Numbered from the stretch's first letter, positions 1 to 7,741 are shown. The stretch: DNA of 42,459 nucleotides from Hoylesella saccharolytica JCM 17484 (GCF_000614205.1 NZ_BAKN01000026.1:1-42459); one strand, 5' to 3'. Numbers and translations are program-made. The notes: generated by a model not told the origin, from the sequence alone.

Positions 1-1
1 A

Positions 2-1078
2 AAGATAAAACTTACGGGCTATATGCCTTGTACAGACGTCAAAGCAACACTTACGTCTATTAATTCCACTGATGTGCCGGGAAACTCTGTGTATAATGCC
101 GCAACAGATACATGGAATACGGGAAGCGGTGAAGCGGCGTCTGCCAACACTACTTATGCTACGGGAATAGATGATGGTACTTATGAGGGAAGATATATAA
201 CAACCAGTAACGAGGAAATCCCTTTTATCGCTTCTACTGATGTTTCTAAGCTAAAACTTACCTTTACAAGTGGAAGTATTTACAAACAGAATATGGCAAG
301 TGCAGAACTTACTTTCAGCCCTAAAACAACGTTGAAGTTAGAAAAGAATGGTGCATATATATTGAATATCAATTTGATGTATAACTTTCTTTACTTAATG
401 AGTAACGGGGATGTCGGTTCTTTTTTTGAGACCACTTACGGTGGAGGAACTAAAACTCCGGTAGGGATAGTGATTAGTCAAAGTAAAAGTTTGGCAATAG
501 CTTTACATGATGTAAATGGAGGAAACAGATATATCTGGGATACAACACCAAATTATAATAAGCAAAGTAATAATAGAGTATTTACACTACAAACAGATCA
601 TAATCCCAAAGAAGCATTTGGAGATATGGATGGTTATAAATATACATGGGAAGGAGCAGGTAGTGTTAATGGCAGTACAGTTAAAGCAAATGAACAAGCG
701 CATTATCCTGCTTTTTACTATGCGGCACATTACAATTCGGGAGAGAATTTAACTGGTACGCTGATAGGTAAAAAATGGTATTTTCCTGCTGTAGGTGAAT
801 GGGTTTCAGTTTTTACTTCTCTTATGTTTGGAGACCCTTCAAAACTAACAAACTACTACTCGAATTACCCATGTTATACAGGAGTATTAAATAATGCTTT
901 GACAAAAGTAGGAGGAACAAAACTGACCTCCTATTGGGTAAGTACAGAATTTTATCGTCCTGATAGTTGGGTTGCATACAGCAATGCTGCTGTTATTAGT
1001 TTTGGATATGCGGATACGAGTTTTGGTAGTACTACTAAATATTATGATGGCCGCATCCGTCCTTTTATTAAATATTGA
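2..1078 (+). CDS. Fimbrillin-like surface protein, 5'-truncated by the window edge
   Basis: The frame is open from the first bases, so the first ATG at 23 is probably internal and the N-terminus with its lipoprotein signal lies outside the window. The visible part has a beta-rich, Thr/Ser/Asn-rich fimbrillin-like region (roughly residues 1-130 from the ATG). A C-terminal module follows, with GKKWYFPAVGEW, then YWVSTEF, and the terminal RIRPFIKY. This is the layout of Bacteroidetes fimbrillin (Mfa-like) proteins ending in a DUF1566/Fib_succ_major type domain. Such proteins are surface-exposed and assembled into fimbriae or act as tip adhesins. That role is inferred from family resemblance; the specific subunit type cannot be told without the N-terminus. 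It ends about 200 bp before the mobile-element genes. Confidence 0.65.
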   Translation, partial: KIKLTGYMPCTDVKATLTSINSTDVPGNSVYNAATDTWNTGSGEAASANTTYATGIDDGTYEGRYITTSNEEIPFIASTDVSKLKLTFTSGSIYKQNMASAELTFSPKTTLKLEKNGAYILNINLMYNFLYLMSNGDVGSFFETTYGGGTKTPVGIVISQSKSLAIALHDVNGGNRYIWDTTPNYNKQSNNRVFTLQTDHNPKEAFGDMDGYKYTWEGAGSVNGSTVKANEQAHYPAFYYAAHYNSGENLTGTLIGKKWYFPAVGEWVSVFTSLMFGDPSKLTNYYSNYPCYTGVLNNALTKVGGTKLTSYWVSTEFYRPDSWVAYSNAAVISFGYADTSFGSTTKYYDGRIRPFIKY

Positions 1079-1281
1079 TAAAAGATTTAATGGGCTTTAA
1101 TGCAATAAAAGAAAAAGTTCCCGCTTGCGCTTAAATTTCTTCCCACATTTTTTTGTGGACATACATATTTAAAGGCAAAAATTAAAGGGTGAAAAGATGC
1201 TAACGCCACACGGGCAGGCATACTTTTCATCCTTTTTACTTTCAAGGGAAGTTTGTATTTTAGACATACCTGGCAGAAATG
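1079..1281. other. Intergenic junction between the fimbrillin gene and the mobile element
   Basis: This short AT-rich stretch has a weak hairpin (CCCACA, T-rich loop, TGTGG near 1143-1158) that could terminate the fimbrillin gene. If the neighbouring genes are an integrated element, its left end should lie here. I found no convincing direct repeat shared with the right side (7350-7760), so no att site is called. Confidence 0.3.
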
Positions 1282-1575
1282 TCATCTCTTGTAATTCTTT
1301 TCCAACATCTTTTCCAAGTCTGAAGTCTTATAGAGTATCTTGCCAGCAAACTGCGTGTAGGGGATAATCCTCCTATCCCGATAGTCCTGCAAGGTACGGG
1401 GACTGATATACAGCCGCTCGCACACTTCCTTACCCGTAAGGAAAAGTTCTCCGGCGAAGAGCGGCTTGTGCGTTTCTGCCACTTCCAGAATTCTTTTCCC
1501 CACACCTCTTAGCGCCGAGACGACCAGCTGCATCTCGTCGCTTTCCATGTTCAAATCTTTTGCCATTTCCATCAT
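1282..1575 (-). CDS. Excisionase-like helix-turn-helix protein (second of pair)
   Basis: A 97-residue protein with a MerR/excisionase-type winged HTH at about residues 45-92. The core reads LTGKEVCERLYISPRTLQDYRD and is followed by the wing residues YKTSDLEKML. Small HTH proteins of this kind sit in pairs in Bacteroidetes conjugative and mobilizable elements and are thought to control excision or transfer. Its start overlaps the stop of the upstream HTH gene by 4 bp (ATGA at 1575-1572), so the two are translationally coupled. An internal Met at residue 2 is equally usable. The DNA target and partner recombinase are unknown, and no integrase is present nearby. Confidence 0.75.
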   Translation of the reverse strand: MMEMAKDLNMESDEMQLVVSALRGVGKRILEVAETHKPLFAGELFLTGKEVCERLYISPRTLQDYRDRRIIPYTQFAGKILYKTSDLEKMLEKNYKR

Positions 1576-1862
1576 ATACTGTTGTTTTTAGGTTTGTCTG
1601 CTCTTGCAAGGAGCAGCTGTTCCACATCCTCACGCCTGTAATAGCACTTATGTCCGATTTGCGTAAACGGCAGTATGCCCGTATCGCGGTAATGCTGCAA
1701 GGTGCGCTTGCTGATGTTCAACAGCCTGCACACATCTCTGTTGTGTAGCCAATCGGTGTGTTTGCTCTTTTCTCCGAATGCTTTGTAACAACATTCTGCA
1801 AGGCTCAAGATTTCATCTCGAAGCTTTGCCCAATTGCTTTCTGTAATGACGTAATAGTTCAT
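1572..1862 (-). CDS. Excisionase-like helix-turn-helix protein (first of pair)
   Basis: A 96-residue protein related in layout to its downstream neighbour. The HTH core NRDVCRLLNISKRTLQHYRD (about residues 41-60) is followed by GHKCYYRREDVEQLL, the usual wing. It is the promoter-proximal gene of a two-gene operon, reading away from the helicase gene. A good promoter lies about 45 nt upstream of the ATG (TTTG at 1944-1941, TATCTTTG at 1921-1914). By family it is a DNA-binding regulator or directionality factor of a mobile element. It could also be a simple transcriptional repressor. Confidence 0.77.
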   Translation of the reverse strand: MNYYVITESNWAKLRDEILSLAECCYKAFGEKSKHTDWLHNRDVCRLLNISKRTLQHYRDTGILPFTQIGHKCYYRREDVEQLLLARADKPKNNSI

Positions 1863-1913
1863 AATCTTATCTTGTTATTGTTTATTACTTCAGGCTTTTC
1901 CTGTTTCCACCTG

Positions 1914-1944
1914 CAAAGATAATGGCGTATGTAGGCCTCTCAAA
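1914..1944 (-). promoter_or_regulatory. Bacteroidetes-type promoter for the HTH pair
   Basis: On the minus strand TTTG (1944-1941) is followed after 19 nt by TATCTTTG (1921-1914), matching the TTTG / TAnnTTTG consensus used by the Bacteroidetes primary sigma factor. The predicted start near 1907 gives a leader of about 45 nt before the ATG at 1862. Confidence 0.65.
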
Positions 1945-2399
1945 GCAGCAGGGGACAGTAGGGAAGTATCGGGAACAATAAGGAAAAGAGCAATCCACTT
2001 CATCAGTTCGTATTTGCGTTTTCCTACCCCGTCTTTTTCTTTTGCGAGTGCAGAGGAAAGTTCACTTATCCTTTGTCGAGCGCAGCTTGTCTTATGCAAA
2101 ATTAATATTGGATATTTCTTATTCCATCACTTTTCATTCAAGTGGCAGCTTGTGGCGTCGTAGTGGAATAGGTTGGCACAGTAATCCGAGATAAAATATG
2201 CTCCAATCAATAGTTTGTAGATAGCTGGAGCAAAAGACTGTATTTGAAAGCAGACAACGACAATCGTATTTCTACTAACCTATCTTTCCTGTCATCCGTT
2301 TTTTGCTTAATGAGACGATAAATGCTCTTCTTGCCTGCCCGTTTACCTAAGAATTTCGCAGCAGATGGACGCAACATTATGTAAGAAACCTCTGAATGC
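1945..2399. other. Divergent intergenic region of the element, with weak small ORFs
   Basis: This separates the minus-strand HTH pair from the plus-strand helicase gene. It holds a second minus-strand -7-like box (TAATTTTG, 2104-2097) and a loose inverted repeat GCTCCA/TGGAGC near 2200-2228. A 56-codon minus-strand frame runs from an ATG at 2377 to a stop at 2207. Its product is Lys/Arg-rich (MLRPSAAKFLGKRAGKKS at its start), but it has no clear ribosome site and no family I recognise, so it is not called as a gene. In intact elements an integrase gene often lies on this side; none is here. Confidence 0.3.
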
Positions 2400-3761
2400 T
2401 TGGAAGTTACGCATTCTCACCCTAACTTCACTCTTGGAAACCAATTCAAGGAAATAATGAAAAGAGAAGCAGATGCAGGCAATATAAACGACAGGCGAAA
2501 TCACAATCGCAAGAATAGCTCGTCCAAAAACGCAGAGATAGAAACCTATCTATCCTCCTGTTATGAGTTCAGATACAATACAGTGTTGGGAAGAACCGAA
2601 TATCGTGGCAAGAACGATGCTCACTTCTCAAAGGTCGGTCGTTATGAAATCAACACGCTCCGCAGGGAACTTGACAACGATGTCGGTATTGTTACTTCTT
2701 CCGATAATCTCTATTCCATCATCGAGAGCAGTTTCTCTCCACGCATCAATCCCATACAGGAGTATTTCAAAGGATTGCCACTGATAGATATAGGCGATGA
2801 TAGTAGCTGTGGTGGTAGTTACAGCAGTAGTGTTGTGCCTTCTTCCTTTTCATTGAAAGCTATTCCCGATTTGGCAAGCTGCGTGGTTGTCCGTAACTCC
2901 CAAAAGTGGCTGCCGTATCTCACCAAATGGCTCGTGGCAGTGGTTGCCAATGCAATGGACGATCGCGAGTGCCGCAACCACACCTGCCTTGTGCTGACAG
3001 GCGAGCAGGGGAAGTTCAAGACAACATTTCTTGATTTGCTCTGTCCGCCGGCACTGCACGGTTACAGTTATACAGGAAAGATATATCCGCAGGAGAAGGA
3101 CACACTTACCTATATCGGGCAGAATCTTATCGTAAACATTGACGACCAGCTCAAAGCCCTCAACAAACGGGACGAGAATGAACTGAAGAACCTCATTACC
3201 TGTCCGATGGTTAAATATCGCATGCCCTATGATAAATATGTGGAGGAACATCCCCACTTGGCAAGTTTCGTGGCATCGGTGAACGGCAACGACTTTCTTA
3301 CCGACCCGACAGGCAGCAGACGTTTTTTGCCTTTTGAGGTACTCTCCATTGACATAGAAAGAGCAAAGGCTATTTCGATGGATAAAGTCTATACAGAAGC
3401 CAAAGCCCTGTTAAGGTCAGGCTTCCGCTATTGGTTTGACGATGACGAGATAGCCGAACTGTATCGGGAGAGCGAGGACTTTCAAGTACAGACAGCGGAA
3501 ATGGAACTGCTACTCCGCTGTTTTGAGAAACCTACGGAGGATAATCCCAACTGTACCTATATGACCACCACAGAAATAATCACCTACTTAGGCTACTATA
3601 CGCATCTTTCCTTGTCCCTGAAGCACATGGGCGAAGCCCTTAAAAGGAGTGGCTTTGAGAAAGTGAGCAAGAGGCGTGAGGGCGGCAGTCCCATCTATGT
3701 ATATAAGGTAAGGAAGATTCTCCCTTGTCCCTTGCCAAGTTATTGCAGCAACCAAATGTAG
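2400..3761 (+). CDS. VapE/VirE-family P-loop helicase-like protein of a mobile element
   Basis: The protein has a P-loop ATPase core of the virulence-associated E (VirE/VapE) family. Walker A is GEQGKFKTT (residues 201-209), Walker B is LIVNIDD (243-249), and DFLTDPTGSRRFLPFE follows as a sensor/arginine-finger region. The C-terminal 100 residues resemble the DUF3874-type winged domain (about 370-453). In Bacteroidetes elements this gene precedes a TOPRIM primase and probably acts as a replicative helicase or initiator-like ATPase. The listed start is a TTG; an ATG at 2457 (residue 20) is more likely, since no ribosome site or promoter supports the TTG. Length with either start is within what I would expect for element-borne copies. 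Confidence 0.8.
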   Translation: MEVTHSHPNFTLGNQFKEIMKREADAGNINDRRNHNRKNSSSKNAEIETYLSSCYEFRYNTVLGRTEYRGKNDAHFSKVGRYEINTLRRELDNDVGIVTSSDNLYSIIESSFSPRINPIQEYFKGLPLIDIGDDSSCGGSYSSSVVPSSFSLKAIPDLASCVVVRNSQKWLPYLTKWLVAVVANAMDDRECRNHTCLVLTGEQGKFKTTFLDLLCPPALHGYSYTGKIYPQEKDTLTYIGQNLIVNIDDQLKALNKRDENELKNLITCPMVKYRMPYDKYVEEHPHLASFVASVNGNDFLTDPTGSRRFLPFEVLSIDIERAKAISMDKVYTEAKALLRSGFRYWFDDDEIAELYRESEDFQVQTAEMELLLRCFEKPTEDNPNCTYMTTTEIITYLGYYTHLSLSLKHMGEALKRSGFEKVSKRREGGSPIYVYKVRKILPCPLPSYCSNQM

Positions 3762-3910
3762 TAGCCGTATGCCGTAAGTTCGTAGTATGACTAAGTACTA
3801 CAAAAATATATTGTAAATCAATTATTTAACTTAAAATAGTATGTAGTAAGAAGAAAGATGAAAAAGTTTGGAGGGGAAAAACTTCAGAAAAGAGTTTTTC
3901 TTTCAACTAC

Positions 3911-3950
3911 CATCCAAATATCATTCAAACACACTATTGTCATTCAAACA
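3911..3950 (+). repeat. Short direct repeats upstream of the primase gene
   Basis: CATTCAAACA occurs at 3922-3931 and 3941-3950, with a degenerate copy (CATCCAAATA) at 3911-3920. They lie 36 nt before the primase start in an AT-rich 225-bp gap. They could be a protein-binding site; nothing more can be shown. Confidence 0.3.
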
Positions 3951-3986
3951 AAAATTATTTAATCAATTCAATTAAAACATATCACA

Positions 3987-4976
3987 ATGGAAGAAGAAGA
4001 TTTATCAGCAATAAAGCGATACTCTATCGTAGAGTATCTTGAAAGGAAAGGCATCAAGCCTGTACGCAGGACACCTGCCTATGCCCTGTACCGTTCACCA
4101 CTTCGTGAAGAAACACATCCGAGTTTCAAGGTGGACACAGAGAAGAACCTCTGGATAGACTATGCCGAAGGCAGGGGCGGAAGCATCATCGACCTCTGTA
4201 TGCGATTGGAGGGCTGCACGCTGTCGGAAGCCATCTGCCGTTTGGGGCAGACCACTTCCTTTGATACAGCGTGCAACAATGCCGAACCCTCAAAGGAGAA
4301 GGCATACAGCAGCAATGGTAGTATCAGACTACCAAAAGAGGAAATGGCAAACGGGGCAAGGAGACTGATAGAAGTATCAGACACCTTACCGCCACATTTG
4401 CAGGAGTATCTTACAAAGGTACGCTACATCAATTTGGAAAAGGCATTGCCTTTTCTCAAATGTATCAGCTATGAGGTAAGGGGAAGAAGATACGAAGCCA
4501 TTGGCTTTGCCAACTTCTCTGGCGGCTATGAACTTCGGGACGACAATATGTTCAAAGGAACGATTGCCCCAAAGGACATCACTCCGATATTTGAGAACAA
4601 AACACAGCCCGTCTGCCTGTTCGAGGGATTTATGGACTTTCTCTCTTTCCTTTCAATGAAAGAAGAAGTGAATAACCGCTGCCTTGTGATGAACTCTGTG
4701 AGCAACATTGGAAGAAGTATCAGCTACCTGAACAATCATCAAGTATCTTCTATCCGTACTTTCCTTGATAACGACGACGCGGGGCGGAGAGCAACACTGG
4801 AGCTGATAAAGGCAGGTTTTAAGGTAGAAGATATGTCTGTACATTACGGGAACTTCAAAGACCTCAACGAGTATCATGTCAGCCGTGTTCGTGAGCAACA
4901 GAAAAAGCTGGAGAAAGCTCCAAAAACAAACAATAAACCCAAACAAGTCAAACTAAAAATAACGATAGAGCAATGA
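3987..4976 (+). CDS. Mobile-element DNA primase with TOPRIM domain and degenerate zinc finger
   Basis: The first 90 residues have the CHC2 zinc-finger fold pattern of DnaG primases (HPSFKVD, LWIDYAEGRGGSIIDLCMRL). The usual Cys/His ligands are largely missing (YALYRSPL where Cys would be expected), as in other element-borne primases I know. The TOPRIM domain is intact, with catalytic Glu213 in LFEGFMDFLS and acidic cluster DNDD at 261-264. It probably primes replication of transferred single-stranded element DNA together with the upstream VapE helicase. The next gene starts inside its stop codon (ATGA), so they are one operon. Confidence 0.85.
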   Translation: MEEEDLSAIKRYSIVEYLERKGIKPVRRTPAYALYRSPLREETHPSFKVDTEKNLWIDYAEGRGGSIIDLCMRLEGCTLSEAICRLGQTTSFDTACNNAEPSKEKAYSSNGSIRLPKEEMANGARRLIEVSDTLPPHLQEYLTKVRYINLEKALPFLKCISYEVRGRRYEAIGFANFSGGYELRDDNMFKGTIAPKDITPIFENKTQPVCLFEGFMDFLSFLSMKEEVNNRCLVMNSVSNIGRSISYLNNHQVSSIRTFLDNDDAGRRATLELIKAGFKVEDMSVHYGNFKDLNEYHVSRVREQQKKLEKAPKTNNKPKQVKLKITIEQ

Positions 4977-5461
4977 AAAAGATAAAAGCAAGCAGAGAGG
5001 AGATAGACCAATCCATAAAAGACGCGTTCAACATGAACAGACAGGAAAGTAATGAAAGGACAGAAAGGAGAAGTCTTACATACTACTTGGGAGATACAGA
5101 AGACGAGGTGGAAGAACAACCACAGGCAAAAGCTCCATCAAAGGAAACAGATTGCCGAGAAGTAATAGTTTCCGAGCCATCCGAACCTACACTGCACACA
5201 GAGAATGCAACCGTTCAACGGCGTATCAGTGCCAAGATGAGACGGGGAACGCTCGAAGCCTATAAACAGACTTTCCTTGTTCCTACAAAGTTGAACGACC
5301 GAAAGGCGGTTTATCTGAGCAGGGCGACACAAGAGCGTGCGGACTTCATCGTCCGTAGGTTGGGCGACAGGGGCAGCAACCTTTCAAGTTTTGTGGAGAA
5401 CCTCGTGCGCAGCCACTTGGAGGAATACGGTGAGGACATAGAGAAATGGAGAAAGCTGTAA
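4973..5461 (+). CDS. DUF3408-family protein of a conjugative/mobilizable element
   Basis: A 162-residue basic protein. The N-terminal half is low-complexity and charged. The C-terminal half is the DUF3408 domain (about residues 85-155: RISAKMRRGTLEAYKQTFL, ATQERADFIVRRLG, SSFVENLVRSHLEEY). DUF3408 proteins are found next to mobilization genes in Bacteroides conjugative transposons. The domain looks like a ribbon-helix-helix DNA-binding fold. Its start overlaps the primase stop by 4 bp. The iteron-like repeats begin about 70 bp after its stop, so it is a reasonable candidate to bind them; that link is inference. Confidence 0.75.
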   Translation: MKKIKASREEIDQSIKDAFNMNRQESNERTERRSLTYYLGDTEDEVEEQPQAKAPSKETDCREVIVSEPSEPTLHTENATVQRRISAKMRRGTLEAYKQTFLVPTKLNDRKAVYLSRATQERADFIVRRLGDRGSNLSSFVENLVRSHLEEYGEDIEKWRKL

Positions 5462-5866
5462 ACCGCAGGAAAAGGGAACGAGGAAGGAATTTCAAAAGAA
5501 TTATTTCATGTTCTAATCCTACAATTGCATTAAAATATGACGTCATTTTCTTATAAATATGACGTCTTATTTGACCAGAAATGACATCATATTTTTGCTA
5601 AGCAGACATCTGAACGATGAGAACATCACGAACGCTGTTAAACATTGAATGCACGGCATTCACTTTTCGGCTGCAAAACGCCTCGTGCGTAAATGGCCTT
5701 ATCACTGACATTGCAAGACGTCAGTTTGTACCCACAAACTGCCCCCTGCTCCCCTCGTTTAATTATCGGGGAGATTAGACCGTAATCACTCCGTTCTCAT
5801 CGGTCAGCATTCAAGAATTAAGAGACAATGAATCATCTATAATGATTAACTTTCAAAGAAACTTAT
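5462..5866 (+). other. Candidate origin of transfer (oriT) region
   Basis: This 405-bp non-coding block immediately precedes the mobilization operon, the usual place for oriT. Besides the iterons it holds four inverted repeats: TGAATGC/GCATTCA (5646-5662, 3-nt loop); ACTGAC/GTCAGT (5704-5725); CAGTTTGT/ACAAACTG (5722-5741, 4-nt loop); and CTCCCC/GGGGAG (5749-5773). The third hairpin is followed by an unpaired GCCCCCTG stretch. A hairpin beside a short conserved single-stranded stretch is the general form of a relaxase nick site. No nick consensus is claimed. Confidence 0.5.
5533..5598 (+). repeat. Three iteron-like direct repeats, 22-bp period
   Basis: Three head-to-tail copies start at 5533, 5555 and 5577. 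Each carries a TGACGTC or TGACATC core, with the T of the core at 5538, 5560 and 5582, exactly 22 bp apart (two helical turns). The first core is the palindrome TGACGTCA. Arrays with this spacing are typical of iterons bound by replication initiators or of relaxosome binding sites. They lie between the DUF3408 gene and the mobilization genes. Confidence 0.7.
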
Positions 5867-6298
5867 ATGAAAAGATACAAAGGAAAAGCTGCCCGATGGC
5901 AGCAACAGAATAAGGAAGAACAGCGGATGAACAAAACGGAGTTCATCAAGGTAAGATGCACCTTAGAGGAAAAGCAGCGAATTAAATCAAAGGCAGAAAG
6001 CACAGGCCGGAAGTTCTCAGATTACTGCCGTGAGATACTCCTTAATGGTGAGGTAATTGCCATTCCTAAGATGACGGACAATGAAAAGGAAGCCATAGAG
6101 GTGTTGAGACGAACGGCCTACTTCTTTACACATGTTTCCAACCTTATCAAGGTAAAGGATGATGCGTGGGTACTGATTACTCAAAGTCTTTCCTATCTGG
6201 CAAGGGAAGCTTTTAAGCGCTTCTTTAATCCCAAATACCGTATTGAGGAAAGAGCAATTAAACTTTTAAATCTAATGGAGAATGATAGGGAAATGTAA
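5867..6298 (+). CDS. MobC-like mobilization accessory protein
   Basis: A 143-residue basic protein that begins just after the oriT-like block and overlaps the relaxase gene by 17 bp. Residues about 22-60 (MNKTEFIKVRCTLEEKQRIK, then AESTGRKFSDYCREILLNGEV) fit the ribbon-helix-helix N-terminus of MobC/relaxosome proteins. The rest is helical. Such proteins bind oriT and help the relaxase open the strand. An alternative start is Met21 (5927). The assignment rests on position plus this motif. Confidence 0.75.
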   Translation: MKRYKGKAARWQQQNKEEQRMNKTEFIKVRCTLEEKQRIKSKAESTGRKFSDYCREILLNGEVIAIPKMTDNEKEAIEVLRRTAYFFTHVSNLIKVKDDAWVLITQSLSYLAREAFKRFFNPKYRIEERAIKLLNLMENDREM

Positions 6299-7349
6299 GG
6301 CTATCGCGCACGGCAGCAATGCTCTGGAATATATTTTCAGAGAAGGGAAACTCGGTAAGACGCTTCTCTTTCACAATCTCTGCGGCACTACGCCAAAGGA
6401 GATTTACGAGGAAATGAAGATGGTGAGCGATTACAACACACGGTGCAGAAACAAGTTCCTGCGTATCGAAATCGGCATTGCACCACAAGATGAGAAAAGA
6501 TTGACTCTTGCATCCGTCCGTAACCTTGCGTCAAACTTTGCGGGACGCATGGGACTTGCCAACCATCAATGGGTGGCAGTAACGCACAGGGACACCGACA
6601 ATATGCACATCCATATTATTGCCAATCGCATCAGCCTGTACGGAGAAGTGTATGACACCACCTTTGTGAGCAACAGGGCAGCAAGGGTGGCGGAAGATCT
6701 TAGCCGTAAGTATGGTATGACCATCGCAAAGGAAGTCAAGGCGGAAAAGAAACACAAAAAGACAAAATCCAGCCCAACAAGAGAACAAACAAAGCAGCAG
6801 GTACAGAAGATATGCTATGCCCTACTTGAAAAATACAAAGGCACAGGCATCACTGGGCACTCCATGTTCCTCTACGACCTTAGCAAGAGTGGTGTAACCA
6901 TTGAACGCTTAAAGAACAAACAGGGCAAGGTATATGGCTTGAAGTTCGCATACAGTGGACAGACTTTTAAGGCATCGGAAATCGGCAGGGAGTTCGGTTA
7001 CCGTTCCTTGCAGAAGAATTTTGAGATAAGCAACAAGACAGGACCAAAGAAAGCAACGACAATGGCAGACGAGCCGGCAAAGAACAACGCTCAAGCCGAT
7101 AGAGGCTATCAACTTGTTCCTCCCAGCCGTTCCTATACGTCACCTGCCAACACAAATGAAAGTTCATCTATTGCACAAGCCGTAGGCAATGTGGCAAGTA
7201 CTGCCATAAATGCAGCCGAAGAAATCATTTCCGGAGCAGGCGGGTTAATCAACCCACAGACACACGGTGATGATTATGCCGAGACAGCATGGCAGCACAG
7301 GCTCAGAAACCAAGCCAAGAAAAAGAAGAAAAGAGGAATAGGATTGTAA
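6282..7349 (+). CDS. MOBP-type relaxase/mobilization nuclease
   Basis: A 355-residue protein with the relaxase fold of the mobilization nuclease family (PF03432-like). It starts MIGKCKAIAHGSNALEYIF, has metal-binding motif III HRDTDNMHIHIIANR at residues 102-116, and a conserved central region GTGITGHSMFLYDLSKSG. It would nick oriT, attach to the 5' end and pilot the strand into a conjugation channel supplied by another element, since no type IV secretion or coupling genes are present here. The C-terminal 100 residues are low-complexity and probably disordered, ending in a Lys-rich tail. The catalytic core looks intact. Confidence 0.88.
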   Translation: MIGKCKAIAHGSNALEYIFREGKLGKTLLFHNLCGTTPKEIYEEMKMVSDYNTRCRNKFLRIEIGIAPQDEKRLTLASVRNLASNFAGRMGLANHQWVAVTHRDTDNMHIHIIANRISLYGEVYDTTFVSNRAARVAEDLSRKYGMTIAKEVKAEKKHKKTKSSPTREQTKQQVQKICYALLEKYKGTGITGHSMFLYDLSKSGVTIERLKNKQGKVYGLKFAYSGQTFKASEIGREFGYRSLQKNFEISNKTGPKKATTMADEPAKNNAQADRGYQLVPPSRSYTSPANTNESSSIAQAVGNVASTAINAAEEIISGAGGLINPQTHGDDYAETAWQHRLRNQAKKKKKRGIGL

Positions 7350-7418
7350 CCACTTTTCTCTATTCCTAGTCTCTATCCCAAAACGAAGACAAAGCAAAAG
7401 AGAGAAATCTTCATCAAA

Positions 7419-7472
7419 AACGCTTGTTATTCAAAGCAAATGATTATCTTTGCAAATAGAATAACAAGCGTT
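7419..7472. promoter_or_regulatory. Promoter embedded in a large perfect-armed palindrome
   Basis: AACGCTTGTTATTC (7419-7432) and its exact inverse GAATAACAAGCGTT (7459-7472) flank a 26-nt centre. The centre carries the -7 box TATCTTTG (7445-7452); the -33 TTG (7424-7426) lies in the left arm. The predicted transcript starts at the right arm, so the dyad acts on DNA rather than as an RNA hairpin. This is the geometry of a self-repressed promoter. Confidence 0.6.
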
Positions 7473-7480
7473 CTTTGTTA

Positions 7481-7537
7481 ATGCAGAAACCTGCGATTGA
7501 AAGTAATTCGCTCGTTTCCAAATCGTTACCTGTTTAG
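7481..7537 (+). pseudogene. Stump of a gene behind the palindromic promoter, possibly a replication initiator
   Basis: An 18-codon ORF (MQKPAIESNSLVSKSLPV) starts about 20 nt after the predicted transcript start and stops at 7535-7537. The opening SNSLVSKS recalls the N-terminus of Rep_3-type plasmid initiators, which often begin with a basic or polar segment followed by SNxL. The similarity is short and from memory. Downstream sequence is AT-rich with many stops, so if a longer gene existed it has been cut here. It could equally be a leader peptide or chance. Confidence 0.3.
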
Positions 7538-7709
7538 TTTATGCAATAAGGTAACTTCTTTATTTTCAATTAGATATATTTTAAGAATTATCTTGGATGG
7601 TAAAAGCATAGCTTTTGCAAAAACTACCGTAAGATGCCGATAAACAAAGGGTTATTTTTTTACCTGATAACTTACTCAAAATGCGAACTAAGGAAAGATA
7701 AAGAAAACC

Positions 7710-7741
7710 TTTGGCGATATCATCGGTTTTGTATAATTTTG
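7710..7741 (+). promoter_or_regulatory. Promoter of the MBL-fold hydrolase gene
   Basis: TTTG (7710-7713), 20 nt, TAATTTTG (7734-7741): a full match to the Bacteroidetes consensus, about 20 nt before the ATG at 7761, giving a very short leader. Confidence 0.7.

Noticed and set aside
1890..2099. 69-codon minus-strand frame upstream of the HTH pair
   Set aside because: TTG start, no ribosome site, no family resemblance, and it overlaps the well-formed promoter of the HTH pair at 1914-1944.
2207..2377. 56-codon basic minus-strand ORF between the HTH pair and helicase gene
   Set aside because: The Lys/Arg-rich product looks protein-like, but there is no ribosome site, promoter or recognised family; kept only as a note in the intergenic entry.
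4874..5119. Hydrophobic Phe/Cys-rich minus-strand frame at the primase/DUF3408 junction
   Set aside because: It is the complement of Lys-rich coding sequence, which always yields Phe/Leu/Cys-rich shadows.
5533..5598. Possible CRISPR-like short repeats
   Set aside because: Period 22 bp with only a 7-bp core conserved and three copies; iteron-like, not repeat-spacer.
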